From Oscillospiraceae bacterium (GTDB taxonomy: Bacteria; Bacillota; Clostridia; Oscillospirales; Oscillospiraceae): a stretch of DNA of 7,383 bases. Position numbers and translations under genes: made by a program. The stretch is taken from positions 1 through 7,383 of the forward strand of contig JAHHSD010000067.1 in assembly GCA_020025425.1 (NCBI GenBank), written 5' to 3'. The notes under the pieces are model-generated. The model made no database searches, had not been told where the DNA came from, and saw only the letters and a list, made by a program, of their open reading frames with translations. This document shows positions 1 through 6,194 of this stretch, piece by piece (position 1 is the stretch's first letter; every line of letters begins with the position of its first letter).

Positions 1-40
1 ACTACTATGATACAATTATACATCCATATCCTAACGCAGT

Positions 41-73
41 AAAGCGGCAGAGGGATTTTCCCTCTGCCGCTTT
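41..73 (-). terminator. Intrinsic terminator of spoIVB
   Basis: A perfect 14-bp inverted repeat (41-54 with 60-73, arms AAAGCGGCAGAGGG and its complement) encloses a 5-nt loop. It starts 3 nt past the spoIVB stop codon. On the minus strand the stem ends in CTTT but the following bases (ACTGCG) are not a long U tract, so efficiency is uncertain. The stem is symmetric, so it could also act on plus-strand transcripts entering from the left. Nothing else is recognisable in bases 1-40. Confidence 0.8.
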
Positions 74-76
74 CTG

Positions 77-1171
77 TTATTCCGCTGCGTTCAGCATGTT
101 TTCAATAAAAATACCATAGCCCTTGGTGGGGTCATTGACCAGCACATGGGTCACAGCGCCCACCAGCTTGCCATCCTGGATGATGGGGCTACCGCTCATA
201 CCCTGGACAATTCCGCCGGTCTTGGCCAGCAGCTCCGGGTCGGTGACGCGGAGGGCCAGATTTCGGGTCTCCCCCGCGCTGGGGCCGTACACCTTAGTGA
301 TCTCCACCTGGTATTCCCGGACCGTCTCCCCATCCACGTTGGACAGGATCGTGGCGGAGCCGGTGTGGACCTCATCCCGCGCCGCGACCTCCATAGGCTG
401 CCCCGCTCCCACCAGGGTCTGGTCGGTCAGGGCACCGTAGATTCCCGTATTCGTATTGGAGCGGAGGGTACCCATATCCCGGTTTACATCGAAGTTTCCG
501 TGCAGCTCGCCCGGGTCGCCCACCGCGCCCTTCTTCACATCGGACACGGCGGCATACATGATGCTGCCCGACTCCATGGGCATCAGCACAGAGGTGTCCA
601 CATCGTTGATTCCGTGGCCCAGTGCAGCAAACGTGCCGCTCTCCGGGTCATAGAAGGTCATGGTGCCGATCCCGGCCATGGAGTCCCGCAGCCAGACCCC
701 CAGCTGATACTCTCCCTTTTCATTTTTGACCGGCTGGGCAGACAGCTGCATGCTTTTCTTCTCCCGGCTGGCCTGAAGGGTCAGGGGCTGCGCCCCCTCT
801 TTCTTCAGAATGTCCTGTACCTGCTCGATGGTGTCTACCTCATGGCCATTGATGTGGGTGATCACATCACCTGCCCGCAGTCCGCAGCTCTTGCCCGGGC
901 CCACGGCCCCGGCCTCTGTCTCCAGGTCAGACAGGCCCACCACCAGTACGCCGTTGGAGAACAGCTTGATGCCCACCGCGCGGCCCATTGGCACCAGCCG
1001 GCGGCCGGTCACCTCAGTCTGGGCCGCCGCAGCAGACCGCTGGACCGGCAGGTCCAGCACCGCGCCGGCGGCCACCGCGCGCTCCTGGGGCCTCGTCAGT
1101 CCAAAGACCAGCGCACAGCCCAGGACCAGCGCCAGCAGAGCCAGCGGCTTTTTCTTTGATCCCTGTTCCAT
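77..1171 (-). CDS. spoIVB: SpoIVB sporulation serine protease
   Basis: 364 residues. SpoIVB is made in the forespore, acts in the space between forespore and mother cell, and cleaves SpoIVFA, which releases SpoIVFB to process pro-sigma-K. The sequence shows a basic N-terminus with one hydrophobic anchor (about 9-25), a PDZ domain (about 65-150, with GLRAGDVITHINGHEV at 97-112) and an S55-type peptidase domain. The predicted catalytic triad is His186 (ALGHGI), Asp311 and Ser326 (GMSGSPI). The 15-residue Asp-Ser spacing equals that of the Bacillus subtilis triad as I recall it (His236, Asp363, Ser378). The ATG at 1171 is chosen because GGGGGAG lies 6 nt before it; a GTG at 1225 in the same frame has no such site and adds a non-hydrophobic stretch. 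The B. subtilis protein is longer (about 425), the difference lying mainly at the N-terminus. spoIVB often precedes spo0A, but any such gene would lie outside the window, past the terminator. Confidence 0.95.
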   Translation of the reverse strand: MEQGSKKKPLALLALVLGCALVFGLTRPQERAVAAGAVLDLPVQRSAAAAQTEVTGRRLVPMGRAVGIKLFSNGVLVVGLSDLETEAGAVGPGKSCGLRAGDVITHINGHEVDTIEQVQDILKKEGAQPLTLQASREKKSMQLSAQPVKNEKGEYQLGVWLRDSMAGIGTMTFYDPESGTFAALGHGINDVDTSVLMPMESGSIMYAAVSDVKKGAVGDPGELHGNFDVNRDMGTLRSNTNTGIYGALTDQTLVGAGQPMEVAARDEVHTGSATILSNVDGETVREYQVEITKVYGPSAGETRNLALRVTDPELLAKTGGIVQGMSGSPIIQDGKLVGAVTHVLVNDPTKGYGIFIENMLNAAE

Positions 1172-1198
1172 GTTTTCTCCCCCTGATCCATCCGTTTT

Positions 1199-1223
1199 GC
1201 GGGGAACCGCAGCGATTCCCCGC
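1199..1223 (-). promoter_or_regulatory. Hairpin in the spoIVB leader
   Basis: GCGGGGAA (1199-1206) pairs perfectly with TTCCCCGC (1216-1223) around a 9-nt loop. It sits about 28 bases before the spoIVB start codon and upstream of the ribosome binding site. No T tract follows it on either strand, so it is not a usual terminator. It may shape or stabilise the leader RNA, or be incidental in GC-rich DNA. Confidence 0.3.
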
Positions 1224-1365
1224 ACACTCAGTATGGCTCAGGGTCCTCTAAAAAAACGTGGGCACCACTTCCACCTTTTCCATGCTCCCCCGCAAACAGG
1301 TCTGACAGCTGGGGTTTCCAGATCGTTCCGCCCCCGTTTTTCCAAAGTTTCCAGTTTTAAAATTT

Positions 1366-1404
1366 GAAACAAAACGCGGCACAGAGCAGCCGCCCCGTAC
1401 CGCG
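1366..1404 (-). terminator. Intrinsic terminator of spoVAC
   Basis: Read on the minus strand, CGCGGTAC and GTGCCGCG form an 8-bp stem with one G-T wobble around a 14-nt loop, followed directly by TTTTGTTTC. It begins 9 nt after the spoVAC stop codon. It implies that spoVAC is transcribed as a single gene and that spoIVB needs its own promoter in 1172-1365. Confidence 0.75.
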
Positions 1405-1413
1405 CTTGTCCCC

Positions 1414-1860
1414 TCAGCCCAGCTGCTGCACCAGCCAGGTCACCAGGCCCACCACCACCGATGCGCTGATGCCGGAGATCAGCACTGGCCCGGCAATGGT
1501 AAAGAGCTTCACCTCAGTGCCTGTGATCAGGCCCTCGCTTTTGAACTCCAGGGCCGAGGACACCATGGCATTGGCAAAGCCGGTGATGGGGACCAGCGTA
1601 CCCGCCCCGGCGTGCTTGGCCAGCTCATCGAACCAGCCCAGACCGGTGAGCAGGGCCGCGCAGAAGATCAGGGTGATGGAGACCACAGTCCCCGCCTTCT
1701 CCTGATCCAGCCCCCAGCTCTGGTAGAGCTCCAGCAGGACCTGGCCCAGGGTGCAGATCCCGCCGCCCACAAAAAAGGCCCACAGCAGATTTTTCCCCAT
1801 GGGGGAGGGCTTGGACCGCTCTTTGATCAGCGCGTCGTAGTCCTGATCGGATATATTCAC
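1414..1860 (-). CDS. spoVAC: SpoVAC stage V sporulation protein
   Basis: 148 residues, close to B. subtilis SpoVAC (about 150). SpoVA proteins of the inner forespore membrane move Ca-dipicolinic acid into the spore and release it at germination; SpoVAC has been described as a mechanosensitive channel component. The sequence has a short hydrophilic N-terminus and four hydrophobic segments (about 24-46, 57-78, 85-104, 119-143). It carries family signatures FFVGGGICTLGQ (29-40), LLTGLGWFDELAKHAGAG (70-87) and PITGFANAMVSSALEFKSEG (91-110). The ALEFKSEG stretch and the length favour SpoVAC over the shorter SpoVAE. The GTG at 1860 is chosen because GAGGTGG stands 5 nt before it. The in-frame ATG at 1917 lacks a binding site and would add a 19-residue basic tail. 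No SpoVAD or SpoVAE gene adjoins it; its flanks are spoIVB and a divergent AIM24 gene. Confidence 0.92.
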   Translation of the reverse strand: MNISDQDYDALIKERSKPSPMGKNLLWAFFVGGGICTLGQVLLELYQSWGLDQEKAGTVVSITLIFCAALLTGLGWFDELAKHAGAGTLVPITGFANAMVSSALEFKSEGLITGTEVKLFTIAGPVLISGISASVVVGLVTWLVQQLG

Positions 1861-1953
1861 CTTGTCCACCTCATTTTTCAATGATTTTATATTTCTAGTC
1901 TGGCGAAAAAACTTCATACTATGCAGAATGCAAAAGATTCACAAAATTTTTAT

Positions 1954-1983
1954 TTGCTCCCTTTTCCTGCACCGTGGTATAAT
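1954..1983 (+). promoter_or_regulatory. Sigma-A promoter, extended -10
   Basis: TTGCTC (1954-1959), an 18-nt spacer and a perfect TATAAT (1978-1983) preceded by TG at 1975-1976, i.e. an extended -10. Transcription would start near 1990, giving a leader of about 50 nt to the AIM24 gene. The -35 is only half consensus, but the extended -10 compensates. The AIM24 binding site AAAGGAG (2024-2030) is 9 nt before its ATG. Confidence 0.75.
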
Positions 1984-2039
1984 TGCAGCAGGTAAATTCC
2001 CGCATAAAACGACTACACAAATTAAAGGAGTGACATACT

Positions 2040-2810
2040 ATGTTCCAGATCAGTAATTTTACCCAAAATGACGACGTCCGCACTTTGGATACCCTCGGTG
2101 CTTTTTCTGTCATCGAGTATCAGAAGGACCTGAGCGTCATGCCCGGCGACGCCCAGCTGGCCTACTACTGCAACGCCATGAACGTGCGCAAGCGTCAGGT
2201 CATCTGTGATGTGAGCAAGAGCAACATCACCACCCAGGCCGGCGCCATGCAGTGGACCGTGGGCAACGTAAACGCCACCACCGGTGTGAAGGGTGTGGGC
2301 GATCTGTTCAGCAAGGCTCTGCGGGGCAGCGTCACCGGTGAATCCGCCATCAAGCCGGAGTACACCGGAAACGGCATTCTGGTCCTGGAACCCACCTATA
2401 AGCACATCCTGCTTGTAGATGTGGGCCAGTGGAACGGCTCCATCGTGCTGGACGACGGTCTCTTCCTGGCCTGTGAGTCCAGCCTGAAGCACAAAGCCGT
2501 CGCCCGCTCCAACTTCTCCTCCGCCGTGGCCGGCAACGAGGGTCTGTTCAATCTGGGCATCCAGGGCAGCGGCATCCTCTGCCTGGAGTCCCTCTGCCCC
2601 AAGGAGGAGCTGGTGGAGATCCAGCTGGAGAACGACACCCTGAAGGTGGACGGCAACATGGCCATCGCCTGGAGCGGTAGCCTGGACTTCACCGTGGAGC
2701 GCTCCGGCAAGAGCCTGATCGGCTCCGCCGCCTCCGGTGAGGGTCTGGTCAACGTGTACCGCGGCACCGGACGGGTCCTTCTGGCCCCGATCTCCAAGGA
2801 CAGCCTGTAA
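2040..2810 (+). CDS. AIM24 family (DUF124/TIGR00266-like) protein
   Basis: 256 residues, soluble, with no signal peptide or membrane segment. The many short beta-type stretches and the glycine-rich end (GEGLV at 233-237, GTGRV at 242-246) fit the AIM24 fold, a beta-rich domain common in Firmicutes. The name comes from a yeast mitochondrial inner-membrane protein; the bacterial role is not established, and nothing here reveals a substrate. The start is well supported by AAAGGAG 9 nt upstream and by the promoter at 1954-1983. It is the first gene of a run in which the next ORF begins 24 nt after its stop. The coding region is typical of the surrounding genome, with no sign of transfer. The family call rests on overall resemblance, not on catalytic residues. 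Confidence 0.8.
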   Translation: MFQISNFTQNDDVRTLDTLGAFSVIEYQKDLSVMPGDAQLAYYCNAMNVRKRQVICDVSKSNITTQAGAMQWTVGNVNATTGVKGVGDLFSKALRGSVTGESAIKPEYTGNGILVLEPTYKHILLVDVGQWNGSIVLDDGLFLACESSLKHKAVARSNFSSAVAGNEGLFNLGIQGSGILCLESLCPKEELVEIQLENDTLKVDGNMAIAWSGSLDFTVERSGKSLIGSAASGEGLVNVYRGTGRVLLAPISKDSL

Positions 2811-2834
2811 CGATCCTGACACAAAGCGGTCTGC

Positions 2835-3407
2835 ATGGAAGTTTTCATTCTGAAGCACGAGAACGCCCGCCAGCTGGCCCACCCTCTGCTGGCCTGCGGA
2901 GCCGGTCTGTGCTGGGGGATGGACGCCCTGCCTGAACTGGCCCGTGGGCCCCACGGAAAACCGTTTTTTCCCCAATATCCTCAATTTCAGTTTAATCTGA
3001 GCCACAGCGGCTCCCTGGCCCTGTGCGCTTTGGACAGTCAACCTATCGGCGCGGACATCCAGGTCCCCAAGCCCCACCGCCCCAGTCTGCCCGACCAGGT
3101 GTGCAGTCCCGGGGAGCGGGCCTGGCTGCGCAGCCGGGGGGACAGCGACGAGGACTTCGCCCTGCTGTGGTCCATGAAGGAGAGCTGCTGCAAGTACAGC
3201 GGTCTTGGGCTCCGGCGCCCCATCAGCGCCATCCGGGTCCCCCTGCCAGAGCCCGGGGAGGACCGGCTGGAGCTGGACGGCCTGCGCTTCTATCTCCGTG
3301 CGGGAGAGGGCTGGCGGCTCAGTCTGTGCGGGACGGGGGAGTGGGACGGCTCCATCCACTGGCTGGACCGTCTGCCCGAGGACCTGCCCCCATTCCCCGA
3401 ATTTTGA
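2835..3407 (+). CDS. Sfp-type 4'-phosphopantetheinyl transferase, short form
   Basis: 190 residues. Such enzymes move phosphopantetheine from coenzyme A to a serine of acyl, peptidyl or aryl carrier proteins, using Mg2+. Visible motifs in family order are GKPFF (41-45), FNLSHSG (53-59), SQPIGADIQ (68-76) and LWSMKESCCKYSGLGL (111-126). Asp74 and Glu116 match the Sfp Mg ligands Asp107 and Glu151. The Sfp Glu109 position is Gln76; from memory the human enzyme also lacks Glu there, so activity is plausible. The N-terminus is some 30 residues shorter than Sfp before the FN(I/L)SHSG motif. No good ribosome binding site precedes the ATG, so translation may be coupled to the AIM24 gene 24 nt upstream. 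No carrier protein, polyketide or peptide synthetase gene is in view, so the target (fatty-acid ACP or a secondary pathway) is unknown. Confidence 0.88.
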   Translation: MEVFILKHENARQLAHPLLACGAGLCWGMDALPELARGPHGKPFFPQYPQFQFNLSHSGSLALCALDSQPIGADIQVPKPHRPSLPDQVCSPGERAWLRSRGDSDEDFALLWSMKESCCKYSGLGLRRPISAIRVPLPEPGEDRLELDGLRFYLRAGEGWRLSLCGTGEWDGSIHWLDRLPEDLPPFPEF

Positions 3408-3434
3408 ACGATTCCGGATCAGGAGGTCGATGGT

Positions 3435-3830
3435 ATGACAAATGAAGCTCTGGTCGCCCTGGCTCTGGAGATGCGTCAGCGCTCCTACGCTCCCTATTCC
3501 CACTTTGCGGTGGGGGCCGCGCTGCTCTGCGACGACGGGACCGTCTTTACCGGCTGCAACGTGGAAAATGCCGCCTACGGCTCCACCATCTGCGCCGAGC
3601 GCACCGCCCTGCTCAAGGCGGTCAGCGAGGGCCGCACCTCCGGATTTCAGGCGGTGGCCATCGCCGGGCAGGGAGAGGACTTTTGCTGGCCCTGCGGGGC
3701 CTGCCGTCAGATGCTGTACGAGTTCGCCCCGGACCTGACCGTGCTGGCCGCCCGGAACGACGGACAATTCCGGGTCTGCTCCCTGTCCCAGCTGCTCCCC
3801 AAGGGCTTTGGTCCACATTCTCTGAAATAA
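3435..3830 (+). CDS. cdd: Cytidine deaminase
   Basis: 131 residues, the usual size of the small tetrameric cytidine deaminase. It converts cytidine and deoxycytidine to uridine and deoxyuridine in cytoplasmic pyrimidine salvage. Zinc ligands are Cys53 (in TICAE), Cys87 and Cys90 (in PCGACRQ), with Glu55 as the proton shuttle. Substrate-site motifs YAPYSHFAVGAAL (18-30) and GCNVENAAYG (40-49) are intact. The start is fixed by AGGAGGT 7 nt before the ATG. It lies 27 nt after the phosphopantetheinyl transferase stop, most likely in the same transcript. The C-terminus (after about 110) is ordinary for the family. I see nothing abnormal. Confidence 0.96.
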   Translation: MTNEALVALALEMRQRSYAPYSHFAVGAALLCDDGTVFTGCNVENAAYGSTICAERTALLKAVSEGRTSGFQAVAIAGQGEDFCWPCGACRQMLYEFAPDLTVLAARNDGQFRVCSLSQLLPKGFGPHSLK

Positions 3831-3906
3831 TTGTGGATTTTTCTGCATAAATCCCCATCTCCGGTCCAAACTATCCTTGTACTACAACAACAAGGAGGTG
3901 GGAACT

Positions 3907-4113
3907 GTGCTCTTTGACAAGATCGCGCTGACCCTGCTGATCATCGGTGGTGTCAACTGGGGCAGTGTTGGACTATTCAAATTTGATCTGGTGGCCTTTA
4001 TCTGCGGCGGCTCCGGCAGTCTGATCAGCCGGGTCATCTACACCCTGGTGGGAATCTCCGCCCTGTGGTGTATCTCTCTGCTGTTTCGGAATCCCTCCGG
4101 ACAGCAGCGCTGA
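3907..4113 (+). CDS. DUF378 small membrane protein
   Basis: 68 residues with two hydrophobic helices (about 6-33 and 40-60) joined by a Gly/Ser-rich turn. The pattern IALTLLIIGGVNWGSVGLFKFDLVA (split here as 6-18 and 19-30) and SRVIYTLVGISAL (41-53) is the DUF378 signature; function is unknown and B. subtilis YuzA is a relative. The GTG at 3907 is chosen because AAGGAGGTG ends 6 nt before it. A TTG at 3877 in frame would put that binding site inside the gene. The 76-nt gap after cdd has no convincing terminator or sigma-A promoter, so read-through from cdd is possible. The transcript ends at the hairpin 4134-4173. Confidence 0.88.
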   Translation: MLFDKIALTLLIIGGVNWGSVGLFKFDLVAFICGGSGSLISRVIYTLVGISALWCISLLFRNPSGQQR

Positions 4114-4133
4114 TCCGGCCCCCCATATGGTAC

Positions 4134-4173
4134 AAAAAAGCGGGAACATCCAATACGATGTCCCCGCTTTTTT
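4134..4173. terminator. Bidirectional intrinsic terminator
   Basis: A tract AAAAAAGCGGG (4134-4144) pairs with CCCGCTTTTTT (4163-4173); after a single A/C mismatch, AACATC-type bases 4146-4150 pair with 4157-4161 around the loop CAATAC. With A on one side and T on the other it can stop both the plus-strand DUF378 transcript and the minus-strand acidic-protein transcript, which converge here. Confidence 0.92.
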
Positions 4174-4225
4174 CATACCATCTCTTTCAGACCGGGAGGG
4201 CATAAGGCTGCACTCCCGCAGATAG

Positions 4226-4459
4226 TCAGTCCTCCAGCTCGTCCAGAAGGTCCATGATCTCGTCCACCAGATCCTCCAGCTCCTCATGCCGGTCGCCCCA
4301 GGTCTCGTAAGCCTCGCTGTCCATGTCCTCCGGCTCCTGCTGATCCAGCCGGTCCAGCTCAGAGCGGAGCTTTTCCATGCAGCCCAGCAGCTCCTCCCGG
4401 GTCATCTCCTCCGGCTCCAGGTTCTCCCAGAAGCGCCCAAATTCCACGATATCGCCCAT
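4226..4459 (-). CDS. Small, highly acidic helical protein, unknown function
   Basis: 77 residues, not recognised. Thirty residues are Asp or Glu (39%) against six Arg/Lys, a net charge near -24. After a short N-terminal part (MGDIVEFGRFWENLEPEEM) the rest looks like two amphipathic helices (about 20-42 and 55-77) with leucine, isoleucine and methionine at heptad-like spacing, so a helical hairpin or coiled coil is likely. There is no signal or membrane segment. The ATG at 4459 is preceded by a purine-rich GGGAGGAGGG; a longer frame beginning at 4534 would cross the promoter and is rejected. It has its own promoter (4491-4519) and ends at the shared terminator. It might bind a basic partner or act as a DNA or RNA mimic, but that is only inference from charge. 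Confidence 0.8.
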   Translation of the reverse strand: MGDIVEFGRFWENLEPEEMTREELLGCMEKLRSELDRLDQQEPEDMDSEAYETWGDRHEELEDLVDEIMDLLDELED

Positions 4460-4490
4460 GCGGTTCCCTCCTCCCGCTTGATTTGTCTCT

Positions 4491-4519
4491 ATGATACCTC
4501 GCTCCCGGTGTGGTGACAA
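4491..4519 (-). promoter_or_regulatory. Near-consensus sigma-A promoter
   Basis: On the minus strand TTGTCA (4519-4514), an exact 17-nt spacer and TATCAT (4496-4491): five of six matches in each box. Transcription would start near 4484, about 25 nt before the acidic-protein start. It begins only 4 nt past the end of the LysR remnant. Confidence 0.8.
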
Positions 4520-4523
4520 GACT

Positions 4524-4664
4524 TTATTCCACACATCTCAGCGCCGTGTTGATCAATTTATTGACCGCACTCCACTGACGGGTGGTGCGCAGCTTCTCCG
4601 CCGCCCGGGTAAAGCGGCGCTCCCGGGCCAGGGTCACAAAATACTCCATACCGGTCAGTGTCAT
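4524..4664 (-). pseudogene. Truncated LysR-type regulator, N-terminal HTH only
   Basis: 46 codons; full LysR regulators have about 300. Residues 1-25 (MTLTGMEYFVTLARERRFTR..AEKL) match the opening helices of the LysR winged helix-turn-helix, including the F-T-x-A-A-E-x-L core. The recognition-helix region (RTTRQWSAVNKLIN, 26-39) only loosely fits the usual TQPAVSKQI pattern, and a TAA follows at residue 47. The effector-binding domain is absent. GGGGGAG precedes the ATG closely, so it could still be translated. It is divergent from the NhaC antiporter gene, the usual arrangement for a LysR regulator and its target, so it is probably the relic of that regulator. A weak minus-strand promoter (TTGTAA, 17 nt, TATATC) lies upstream. 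A functional mini-HTH protein cannot be excluded. Confidence 0.6.
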
Positions 4665-4716
4665 GTTCTCCCCCATACCACAAATTCTGTTTGCGATATA
4701 TACCGGACATAACGGT

Positions 4717-4745
4717 TTTACAATGATTTCTTTTTGTGCTATGCT
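4717..4745 (+). promoter_or_regulatory. Sigma-A promoter of the antiporter gene
   Basis: TTTACA (4717-4722, five of six), an exact 17-nt spacer and TATGCT (4740-4745, four of six) with TG one base before it (extended -10). Transcription would start near 4752, giving a leader of about 42 nt. The region between this promoter and the LysR remnant (4665-4716) is where a divergent LysR regulator would be expected to bind. Confidence 0.65.
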
Positions 4746-4793
4746 CATCCTATCAAACGGGCCTGCATACCGCCCGCATGGAGGTCACCACCT

Positions 4794-6095
4794 ATGGAAC
4801 TGCTCACCCTGTCCCTGTTCTGTCTGGGACTGCTCGCCTGCATCCTGTTCGATCTCTCCATTCTCTATGCCCTGGCCGCGGGGCTGGTGTTCTTCCTCCT
4901 CTACGGACGGTGGAAGGGCTTTTCCTGGCGGGAACTGGGAAGGATGTGCCTGTCCGGCATCAAGACAGTGCGGAACATCCTCATCACCTTCCTGCTCATC
5001 GGAATGCTCACCGCCCTGTGGCGGGCCGCCGGGACTGTGCCGGTCATTGTCTGCTACACCACCCAGCTCATCCGCCCCGCCCTCTTCCTGGTCATGGCCT
5101 TTCTGCTCAACTGCCTGGTCTCGGTACTCACCGGAACCGCCTTCGGTACTGCCGCCACCATGGGCGTCATCTGTGCCACCATCGCCGCCACCATGGGCGT
5201 GGACCCGATTCTGGTGGGCGGCGCGGTGCTGTCCGGCGTATTTTTCGGCGATCGCTGCTCCCCCGTGTCCACCAGCGCCCTGCTGGTTTCCGAGCTCACC
5301 GGGACCAACATCTTTCAGAATATCAAGGCAATGATCCGCACTGCCGCCGTCCCCTTTGCCCTGACCTGCGCGATCTATACGGCCATCGGCCTGTGTACCC
5401 GGCACGACGGCCAGCTTCCCGACCTGTACGCCCTGTTCGGGCAGAGTTTCCGGCTCCACTGGGCGGCCCTTCTGCCCGCTGTGGTGATTCTGGTCCTGTC
5501 CCTCATGCAGGTCAATGTGAAGCTGGCCATGGGACTGAGCATCCTCTCCGCCCTGCCGGTCTGTCTCCTCCTCCAGCACTTTCCTGCCGCTGACCTGCCA
5601 GCCCTCCTGCTCACCGGCTACCGGGACGCACATCCGGAGGTGGCTGCGCTCCTCAACGGCGGCGGGATCGTGTCCATGCTGAAGGTGGGCGCCATTGTGT
5701 GCCTGTCCTCCTCCTACTCCGGAATTTTTCAAAAGACCGGCCTGCTCAGCGGAGCACAGCGGGTCATCCTGACTCTGGCCCAGCGCACCAATTCCTACAC
5801 CGCCATGCTGCTCACCTCCGTTGTCACCAGCATGGTGGGCTGCAACCAGACCCTCTCCATCATGCTCACCCACCAGCTGTCCGGTCCGGCCGAGGAGGAC
5901 CCCCAGCGGCTGGCCATCCAGCTGGAGGACACCGCCGTAGTGGTCGCACCTCTGGTCCCCTGGTCCATTGCCGGGGCCGTCCCTCTGGCCTCTGTGGACG
6001 CCCCCACCAGCTCCCTCCTGTTCAGCTTTTTCCTCATTCTCCTGCCCCTGTGGCGGCTGCTGACCTCATTTCATCGCAAAAAATCTCCCACATAA
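4794..6095 (+). CDS. nhaC: NhaC-family Na+/H+ antiporter
   Basis: 433 residues, integral membrane, with roughly ten to twelve hydrophobic helices. NhaC-family proteins expel Na+ in exchange for H+; some members instead exchange organic acids with Na+ or H+, so the exact substrate is open. Family motifs are GTAFGTAATMGV (114-125), SGVFFGDRCSPVST (147-160) with LLVSELTGT after it (163-171), GCNQTLSIMLTHQL (349-362) and LEDTAVVVAPLVPWSIAG (377-394). The FGD-x-x-SP element and the ED-T / P-W-S-I region are the most conserved, charged sites within helices. The ATG at 4794 has GGAGGT 8 nt upstream; an in-frame ATG at 4734 lies inside the promoter and is rejected. The gene is complete, ends in a basic tail (HRKKSPT) and is followed by a hairpin 11 nt later. 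It is divergent from a LysR remnant. Confidence 0.9.
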   Translation: MELLTLSLFCLGLLACILFDLSILYALAAGLVFFLLYGRWKGFSWRELGRMCLSGIKTVRNILITFLLIGMLTALWRAAGTVPVIVCYTTQLIRPALFLVMAFLLNCLVSVLTGTAFGTAATMGVICATIAATMGVDPILVGGAVLSGVFFGDRCSPVSTSALLVSELTGTNIFQNIKAMIRTAAVPFALTCAIYTAIGLCTRHDGQLPDLYALFGQSFRLHWAALLPAVVILVLSLMQVNVKLAMGLSILSALPVCLLLQHFPAADLPALLLTGYRDAHPEVAALLNGGGIVSMLKVGAIVCLSSSYSGIFQKTGLLSGAQRVILTLAQRTNSYTAMLLTSVVTSMVGCNQTLSIMLTHQLSGPAEEDPQRLAIQLEDTAVVVAPLVPWSIAGAVPLASVDAPTSSLLFSFFLILLPLWRLLTSFHRKKSPT

Positions 6096-6105
6096 CCAAA
6101 AAGGG

Positions 6106-6130
6106 CCCCGGTTTTCTGAGAAAACCGGGG
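6106..6130 (+). terminator. Hairpin terminator after the antiporter
   Basis: CCCCGGTTTT (6106-6115) pairs perfectly with AAAACCGGGG (6121-6130); C16/G20 may close a 3-nt loop. It lies 11 nt after the stop codon. The downstream plus-strand bases (TCTCCCTCTG) are a poor U tract, whereas the minus-strand side runs into CCCTTTTT, so termination may work better against antisense transcription. Confidence 0.65.
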
Positions 6131-6194
6131 TCTCCCTCTGTTCAGATAGTTTTCATAAAATTTCGGGGGCAGCCGCAAAAAATAAAAATTACTG

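Noticed and set aside
146..1159. A 337-codon plus-strand frame opposite spoIVB
   Set aside because: The opposite strand encodes SpoIVB with an intact PDZ domain and catalytic triad; this frame shows no motif or ribosome binding site.
2034..2040. A perfect CATACTA on the plus strand, as a sigma-G -10
   Set aside because: It overlaps the AIM24 start codon, so it could not drive that gene, and a good sigma-A promoter lies at 1954-1983.
3834..3853. GGATTT/AAATCC inverted repeat after cdd, as a terminator
   Set aside because: Only 6 AT-rich base pairs and no T tract follow, so it is too weak to end the transcript.
2022..3869. A 615-codon open frame on the minus strand covering three genes
   Set aside because: It is antisense to well-supported AIM24, transferase and cdd genes, has a low-complexity Gly/Ala/Gln/Val composition, and has no domain or ribosome binding site. 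Long antisense frames are expected in GC-rich coding DNA.
4785..5873. A 362-codon minus-strand frame opposite the antiporter
   Set aside because: Its Gly/Glu/Gln/His-rich translation is a shadow of the membrane-protein codons; the plus-strand NhaC motifs are clear.
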